A stretch of DNA of 5,970 nucleotides, from NCBI GenBank assembly GCA_910584785.1, contig CAJUDX010000085.1:1-5970 (forward strand), written 5' to 3'. Made by a program: the position numbers and the translations under genes. This stretch comes from an uncultured Lachnospiraceae bacterium. GTDB taxonomy: Bacteria; Bacillota; Clostridia; Lachnospirales; Lachnospiraceae. Below are positions 1 to 5,970 of the stretch, piece after piece. The first letter of the stretch is position 1. Every line of letters begins with the position of its first letter. The notes under the pieces were generated by a model. The model did not search any database, was not told where the DNA came from, and saw only the letters and a list, made by a program, of their open reading frames with translations.

Positions 1-190
1 ATAATAAATCTCCTTACATTTCCTGCAGCAAAATACCTTCCCGGTCACTTCAAACCGCCCTGCCTCAGCTTAAGAAATGCCAGGGAAGGGATAAATACTG
101 CCATTCTTAAATTCTCTTAATTGTCCCTGCCATGCTGCAACCGCCATCAAATGATTCAGGTCATAAGCTTTTGTGCAATATGGAGGAAAC
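1..190. other. Intergenic region downstream of the ABC operon, no clear gene
   Basis: This stretch follows the stop of the second ABC subunit. I see no GC-rich hairpin with a T-run, so no intrinsic terminator for the operon. An imperfect inverted repeat (78-86 against 124-132, 8 of 9 paired) has a 37-nt loop and no T-run. On the minus strand one frame is open for about 39 codons after an in-frame stop, has a TAA at the rc of 67-69, and then stays open to the window edge. It contains ATG-initiated text beginning MAVAAWQGQL and, after the TAA, a Cys-rich FCCRKCKE stretch. The same codon register on the plus strand is also open from the edge to about 120, so coding status is undecided. Confidence 0.4.
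9..15 (-). promoter_or_regulatory. Ribosome binding site of a gene that probably starts at the left edge
   Basis: The minus strand reads AAGGAGA, then TTTATT, then AT at the last two visible bases. If the next base outside the window gives G, an ATG would sit six bases after a strong Shine-Dalgarno sequence. That would place a further minus-strand gene about 190 bp after the ABC pair. The start codon itself is not fully visible, so this is inference from the ribosome binding site and its spacing. Confidence 0.4.
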
Positions 191-2104
191 TTACGTTAAC
201 TCTGACATTCCTGTATACAATTGATAATATCTGCCGCGCTGTGCTACTAATTCATCGTGATCCCCGCGCTCGATAATTTCCCCGTTTTCCAGCACCATTA
301 TCGCATTGGCATTGCGTACAGTGGAAAGTCGGTGGGCAATGACAAAGGTCGTGCGATCCTTCATTAAACGGTCCATCCCATGCTCGATATGTTTTTCTGT
401 CCGCGTATCCACCGAGCTGGTCGCCTCATCCAGAATTAAAATCGGCGCTTTGGAAATAGCAGCCCTGGCAATGTTTAACAGCTGTCTCTGCCCCTGGCTT
501 AAATTGGCGCCATCGCCCTCTAACAGAGTATCATAGCCCTCCGGCAGACGCATAATGAAGGAGTGCGCCGAAGCTGTCTTTGCTGCCTGGATAACTTCTT
601 CGTCTGTGGCGTCCAGGCGCCCATAGCGGATATTTTCCCGCACTGTCCCGGTAAATAAATGGGTATCCTGCAAAACCATGGCAATGTTTTTCCGCAAATT
701 ATCCCTGGCAATATCCTGAATATTAACTCCGTCAATGGTAATCTGCCCGGCCTGGATATCGTAAAACCGGTTGAGCAGATTGGTAATCGTCGTCTTTCCT
801 GCCCCGGTGGAACCAACAAAGGCAATTTTCTGCCCTGGCTTGGCATACAGGCTGATATCCTTTAAAATCGTTTTCTCCGGGTTATAGCCAAAGGTAACAT
901 GCTCTAAGCGGACATAGCCCTTCATTGGTTCAAGAATTTCAGCCCCCGGCACATCCGCAGGCTCCGGTGCTTCATCCATTACCCTAAACACCCGCTCTGC
1001 CCCGGCAAGGGCCGAAAACACATTGGAAATCTGCATGGAAATTTCATTAATCGGACGGGAAAACTGACGGGAAAAGTTTAAAAATACGGTTAAGCCGCCC
1101 ACATCAAAATTCTTAACCACACAGAGCAGCGCGCCGATGCAGGCCGTCAGCGAGTAATTAACCTGACTTAAATTTCCCATCACCGGCCCCATAATCCCGC
1201 CAAAAAACTGCGCACGAATCTGATTATCCCGCAGTTCCTGGTTTAAGATAGAAAATTCTTCCTCCGCAATTTCCTCATGACAGAATACCTTAACCACCTT
1301 CTGCCCGGTAATGGTTTCCTCAATATAGCCGTTTAACGCCCCCAGAGAATACTGCTGGGCCGAGAAATATTTCTGGCTGCGCCGGGCTACTGCACCCCCG
1401 GCCTTCATCATCAGAGGAATCATCACCAAAGTAATGACCGTCAGATAAATATTCGTATACAGCATTAAAACCAGCGTTCCCACCAGGCTTAAAGCGCCGG
1501 AAAAAAGCTGAACCAGGGTGCTGCTTAACATATTGCCTATAGTATCTACATCATTGGTAAAACGGCTCATTAAATCGCCGTTGCTGTTCGTATCGTAATA
1601 GCGCACAGGAAGGGTCTGAAGCTTGGTAAATAAATCATTCCGCAGCTTCTGCAGGGCATTTTGGGCCACGGTCAGCATCACTTTTGCCTGAAGATAATTA
1701 GCGCACACTCCAGTAAAATAAACCATTGCCAGCACAAAAAGCGACAGCATCAGCCCGCGAATATCTCCCCGGCTTCCATCCATGGGGGCAATGTACCAAT
1801 TAATGATCGGACGCAGCATATAAGAGCCAGCAAGTGTTGCCCCGGTATTTAAAAGAATACAGATAAAGGCAACGATAATTTTCTCCCAATCCTGATTTAC
1901 ATACTGCATCAGACGACGAATAGTCTGTGCGCTGTCCTTTGGCCTTCCTCCCATTTTACCGCGGTTTCTTCCCGGTCCAAACCCCGGTCCGCCGGGTCCG
2001 TGTCCTCTGGGTCCCGGCCCGTGCGGACCGCCCATTCTTCCTGCACTGGCTGCCCGGTTTCCATACCTGCGTTTTAAGCTTTCCCTTCGTTTTTCTCTGT
2101 CCAT
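191..2104 (-). CDS. Heterodimeric ABC exporter, catalytic subunit (BmrD/LmrD/TM288-like)
   Basis: A half-size ABC exporter of 637 residues with a transmembrane domain fused to an ATPase domain. Residues about 74-360 hold six membrane segments, the first two near 74-97 and 117-140. The nucleotide-binding domain starts near 398: A-loop Tyr407, Walker A GSTGAGKT at 431-438, Q-loop Gln479, signature LSQGQ at 535-539 (usually LSGGQ), Walker B ILILDE at 555-560 with catalytic Glu560, D-loop near 563-567 and H-loop His591. It therefore carries the competent Walker B and switch His, but a modified signature. The first ~57 residues are an unusual basic tail rich in Gly, Pro and Arg (24-55). The ATG overlaps the stop of the upstream gene by one base, and a strong AAGGAGG lies inside that gene's last codons, so translation is probably coupled. 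Family knowledge: such pairs export drugs or lipophilic compounds. The substrate cannot be read from the sequence. Confidence 0.95.
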   Translation of the reverse strand: MDREKRRESLKRRYGNRAASAGRMGGPHGPGPRGHGPGGPGFGPGRNRGKMGGRPKDSAQTIRRLMQYVNQDWEKIIVAFICILLNTGATLAGSYMLRPIINWYIAPMDGSRGDIRGLMLSLFVLAMVYFTGVCANYLQAKVMLTVAQNALQKLRNDLFTKLQTLPVRYYDTNSNGDLMSRFTNDVDTIGNMLSSTLVQLFSGALSLVGTLVLMLYTNIYLTVITLVMIPLMMKAGGAVARRSQKYFSAQQYSLGALNGYIEETITGQKVVKVFCHEEIAEEEFSILNQELRDNQIRAQFFGGIMGPVMGNLSQVNYSLTACIGALLCVVKNFDVGGLTVFLNFSRQFSRPINEISMQISNVFSALAGAERVFRVMDEAPEPADVPGAEILEPMKGYVRLEHVTFGYNPEKTILKDISLYAKPGQKIAFVGSTGAGKTTITNLLNRFYDIQAGQITIDGVNIQDIARDNLRKNIAMVLQDTHLFTGTVRENIRYGRLDATDEEVIQAAKTASAHSFIMRLPEGYDTLLEGDGANLSQGQRQLLNIARAAISKAPILILDEATSSVDTRTEKHIEHGMDRLMKDRTTFVIAHRLSTVRNANAIMVLENGEIIERGDHDELVAQRGRYYQLYTGMSELT

Positions 2105-3867
2105 CAGGCACTAACCTCCTTCTCCCGGTCACGCTGGGAATAATAAATTTCCTGGTAGGCCTCACAAGTATTTAACAACTCCTGATGTGTACCCATCGCA
2201 GATATTTTCCCGTCATCAAGCACTAAAATCTGGTCAGCATCTTCGACAGAACTGATTCTCTGGGCGATAATTAATTTTGTCGTCCCCTTAAGCACCGTCC
2301 CAAAGCACTCCCTGATCCTTGCTTCCGTCGCTGTATCCACCGCACTGGTACTGTCATCAAGAATCAAAATCTTGGGCCGTTTAAGAAGTACACGGGCAAT
2401 ACACAAGCGCTGTTTCTGACCGCCGGAAACATTTGAACCGCCCTGCCCCATCTCCGTCGCATAGTTCTTGGAGAATGCCCTGATAAATCCATCGGCCTGG
2501 GCACTTTCGGCTACAGCATAAATCTCCTCCATCGATGCCTCTTCCTTCCCCCAGCGCAGATTTTCTTCGATAGAACCGGAGAAAAGAACATTCTTTTGCA
2601 GAACCATCCCCACACCGTTTCTAAGGTTTTGCAGGGAATACTCCCGCACATCCACACCGTCCACCAGCACCTGCCCGCTGCTCACATCATAAAGACGAGG
2701 AATCAGCTGCACCAGCGAAGTTTTCCCGCTTCCTGTTGCCCCGATAATACCAATAGTCTGACCAGGCAAAGCAGTAAAATTCAAATGTTCCAGCACCAGA
2801 TTGTTTTCTTTTTTTCCATCACTGCCCGATGAAGATGACTGATAAGAAAAACAGACGTCCTTAAATTCCACCCTTCCTTCTGTGACTTTTTTCTCCTTTT
2901 GGGCAGAATACTCATCCGTTAAATCAATCTCCACATCCATCACTTCATTGATGCGCTTAACAGAAGCCATCGCACGGGAACTTTGTAAAAAGACCATGGA
3001 AAGCATCATCAACGACATTAAAATCTGCACAATATACGTGGTAAATGCAGTTAAATCCCCCACCTGCATTTCCCCGGCAATAATAATATTCCCCCCGTAC
3101 CATACCACTGCCAAAGTCGTAATATTCATCGCCAGCATCATCACCGGCATCGTCATAATTACAATGTTTAATGCCCCCATACTGGCCTCTTTCAGCTGCC
3201 CGTTCGCCCTGCAAAACTTCTCCTCCTCATAATCTTCGCGCACAAAGGATTTAATCACGCGGACATTCGTCAGAGCTTCCTGGATTCCATTATTTAAGGT
3301 ATCAATTGCCTTTTGCATCACCTGAAACCTGGGGAAGGCCGTCCGAAGGATAATGACAATCGCCAGGGTCAGCAGGGGAATAACAACTAAAATAATCACC
3401 GCCAGACGGGGATTCATCATAAAGGCCATAATCAGCGCCCCAATCATCATCCCCGGCGCTCGAAACATCATCCTAAGTCCCATCATTACCACGTTCTGCA
3501 CCTGCTGAATATCATTGGTCAGACGGGTAACCAGCGACCCTGTCGAAAAATCATCAATATTTTTAAACGAAAATTTCTGTACCTTGGCAAATAAATCCTG
3601 GCGCAGATCGCTGGTAAAACAAATGGACGCCTTAGAACTGAAATAAGCCCCGCCGATACCGCCCAGCGCCATCACAAGTGATGTCGCCGCCATGGCAATA
3701 CCCATCATAAAGATATAGCGGTTATCCCGCTGCGCAATCCCATGGTTAATGATTAATGCCATCATTTTCGGAAGCATAACCTCCCCGATAACCTCGGTAA
3801 TCATCAACAGCGGGCCGAGCAAAAAGGCACTTAAATAGGGTTGAATATAAGGCTGATAACGTTTCAT
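2104..3867 (-). CDS. Heterodimeric ABC exporter, degenerate-site subunit (BmrC/LmrC/TM287-like)
   Basis: A half-size ABC exporter of 587 residues, the usual length for this class. Six membrane segments lie in residues ~10-295 and are rich in Met. The ATPase domain begins near 333: A-loop Tyr342, Walker A GATGSGKT at 376-383, Q-loop Gln424, a canonical signature VSGGQ at 480-484, Walker B ILILDD at 500-505. Asp505 replaces the catalytic Glu and Gln536 replaces the H-loop His (IIAQRIS). These changes mark the subunit that contributes the degenerate ATP site in heterodimers. A short Ser/Gly/Lys-rich insertion (344-355) follows the A-loop. It is the first gene of a two-gene operon; its stop TGA shares a base with the next ATG. 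The start at 3867 is supported by AAGGAGGG nine bases upstream. Its leader region may contain an attenuator. An efflux role is inferred from the family; the substrate is unknown. Confidence 0.95.
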   Translation of the reverse strand: MKRYQPYIQPYLSAFLLGPLLMITEVIGEVMLPKMMALIINHGIAQRDNRYIFMMGIAMAATSLVMALGGIGGAYFSSKASICFTSDLRQDLFAKVQKFSFKNIDDFSTGSLVTRLTNDIQQVQNVVMMGLRMMFRAPGMMIGALIMAFMMNPRLAVIILVVIPLLTLAIVIILRTAFPRFQVMQKAIDTLNNGIQEALTNVRVIKSFVREDYEEEKFCRANGQLKEASMGALNIVIMTMPVMMLAMNITTLAVVWYGGNIIIAGEMQVGDLTAFTTYIVQILMSLMMLSMVFLQSSRAMASVKRINEVMDVEIDLTDEYSAQKEKKVTEGRVEFKDVCFSYQSSSSGSDGKKENNLVLEHLNFTALPGQTIGIIGATGSGKTSLVQLIPRLYDVSSGQVLVDGVDVREYSLQNLRNGVGMVLQKNVLFSGSIEENLRWGKEEASMEEIYAVAESAQADGFIRAFSKNYATEMGQGGSNVSGGQKQRLCIARVLLKRPKILILDDSTSAVDTATEARIRECFGTVLKGTTKLIIAQRISSVEDADQILVLDDGKISAMGTHQELLNTCEAYQEIYYSQRDREKEVSA

Positions 3868-5970
3868 TTTTCTGTTCCCTCCTTATTTTAAAAGTCTACC
3901 GCCGAACAGGCGGCATCAATTCAGGTATTCCAAGTGCACCCGGCAGATTTTTATTTATGGCGGTGCACTTACTTGTAGGCGCATGAAGGTGCTTTCTCTA
4001 TCTCTACTATTTGCAGCTCTTTATCTATTTAAACCATCCTTCAGACTAAACAGCTTTGCCCCGACGCCATTTCCAAGCAGCATAAGAAGCAAATAAACCG
4101 CAGATTTTCCCGTATATGCCCCCGCCAGATGAAAATAAAACATATTGGCAATCGAATGTTCAAACCCGGACAAAATAAAAATCATAACCGGGGCAATAAT
4201 CAATACAATATTTTTTGTTTTCGCATAATTATCAATCGCCAGATACATCATCACCCCACAGAGCACAGATAAAAAAAACACCTTTCCCGCAGGGTTTTCT
4301 AACTTAGCCTCAGCCAGGGCCATACTGGTAATGGGAAGCTGTGCCAGCTTTGCCGTCCACGCTGCAATCAGAGTTCCCACATAATTTCCTGCGGCAATCC
4401 CTGCCATGTCCAAAAGCTCCTTTGGCTTTTTCACAAAACCAATTTTTCCTGTATACAGATTAAATCCCTGGGCGACTATCGTCAGCAGCCCAAAAGAAAA
4501 CAGCAGAGAACCGACAACCTTATTCTCCACCGACAAATAAACCATTCCCCCTATTCCAATCATAAAACCTGCATAAACGGCTTTTACCACCAATTGTACT
4601 TTATTCTGTTTCATCCCAGTATCTGCCCTTTCCTGTTTTTTGTTTCTCTGTTTTTGGCACTTTTCTGACTTCATAAAGACACTGCCCATTTTCCAGAAAC
4701 AAGTCTACCATAAATTTCCCCTGATGGCTACATTTCTGTTAAAATTTCACCTTTTCTTCACAATTAACTTTACACCCAAACCTCAAGTATATTAAATAAA
4801 AAATCCCCCATAATAACTGTATCCTGCATTATCTATCAAACCATAGAAGGGAGTTTAATCATGAGGATTGATAAACGAAAAATAGCCTTGGTCGGCTGCG
4901 GAATGGTGGGGATGAGCTACGCCTACTGCCTGCTGAATCAAAATGTATGCGACGAACTGGTATTAATTGATCTCAATGAAAAACGGGCAAGAGGCGAAGC
5001 CATGGACTTAAACCATGGACTGGCCTTTGCCGCGTCAAATATGGAAATTTATGCGGGAAATTATGGTGACTGCCAGGATGCCGATCTGGTGGTGATCTGT
5101 GCCGGTGTGGCGCAAAAGCCCGGAGAAAGCCGCCTGGATCTTCTTAAACGCAACGCCCAGGTCTTTCGTTCCATCGTCGAACCAGTGACCCAGAGCGGGT
5201 TTAACGGGATCTTCCTGGTGGCGACAAACCCTGTGGATGTAATGACCCGGATTACCTGCTGCCTGTCCGGTTTTAACCCAAGAAGGGTGGTCGGAACAGG
5301 AACCGCACTGGATACTGCCCGCCTGCGCTATTTGTTGGGAGAATACCTCCATGTCGATCCGCGAAATGTTCATGCTTATGTTATGGGTGAACACGGCGAC
5401 AGTGAATTTGTCCCCTGGAGCCAGGCAATGGTGGCAACCAGGCCGATTTGTGAACTTTGCGGAAAAATGGAACCGGGAAAAGAGGAAGAAGAGGAAATCA
5501 GCCGTGAACGGCTTTTAGAGATTGCCGCACAGGTAAAGGGAGCAGCCTATCAGATTATCGATGCAAAACAAGCCACCTATTATGGAATTGGCATGGCGAT
5601 GACCCGGATTACCAAAGCTATTTTAGGCGATGAAAACAGTGTACTGACCGTATCTGCCATGCTGCGGGGCGAATATGGGCATCGTGATTTATTTACCGGC
5701 GTTCCCTGCGTCATTAACGGAAACGGCATCCGGCGCGTACTGGAGTTATCTCTGACTCAGGAGGAGGCAGAGCAATTCGCCTCCTCCTGCCAGACTCTTG
5801 AAGAGAGCTTTCAGGGAGTTTTATAGCATAGTTTAAGCATTTACTCCCGTTTTCTTCACTGCCTTAAACCCGCACGGTGATCATCCACAGACTGTAACCG
5901 GATTAATTCCGCACAGTGATCATCCGCAGACTGTAACCGGATTAATCCCGCACGGTGATCATCCGCAGAC

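Overview
The window reads as a piece of chromosome from a low- to mid-GC Firmicute, most likely a clostridial gut anaerobe of the Lachnospiraceae type. This rests on the strong AAGGAGG-class ribosome binding sites, the codon use, the compact clostridial FNT channel, an FBP-type L-lactate dehydrogenase and a BmrCD/LmrCD-like transporter pair. It is an inference from style and protein families, not a taxonomic assignment.

Layout, right to left for the minus-strand genes. Positions 4021-4614 (minus) encode a small formate/nitrite-transporter family channel. After a 153-bp gap, 2104-3867 and 191-2104 (both minus) encode the two half-transporters of a heterodimeric ABC exporter. Their stop and start codons overlap as TGATG. 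The first subunit has a degenerate Walker B (Asp for Glu) and lacks the H-loop His; the second has the catalytic Glu and His but an altered signature motif. Together they form one degenerate and one competent ATP site. Positions 1-190 hold no convincing gene, but a ribosome binding site at the very edge suggests that another minus-strand gene begins just outside. On the plus strand, 4861-5826 encodes L-lactate dehydrogenase (ldh), divergent from the FNT gene across a 246-bp intergenic region.

The most interesting non-coding region is the gap in front of the ABC operon (3868-4020). On the transcribed strand it contains, in order, a possible 9-codon leader ORF (MRLQVSAPP, ending Pro-Pro-stop), a 9-bp perfect inverted repeat whose first arm lies inside that ORF, and a GC-rich hairpin followed by four U just before the ribosome binding site. 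A segment of the leader ORF could also pair with the 3' arm of that hairpin. This is the architecture of an attenuator, known for drug exporters such as bmrCD of Bacillus subtilis. Here it is a hypothesis.

At the right end, downstream of ldh, a 39-bp tandem repeat (two full units and a partial one) runs off the window. Its period is a multiple of three and one frame is open on each strand. The end of ldh itself contains an 11-bp perfect GC-rich hairpin.

Together: ldh and the FNT channel plausibly form a fermentation-product unit (make lactate, move lactate or formate across the membrane), while the ABC pair is a multidrug-type exporter with its own leader region.
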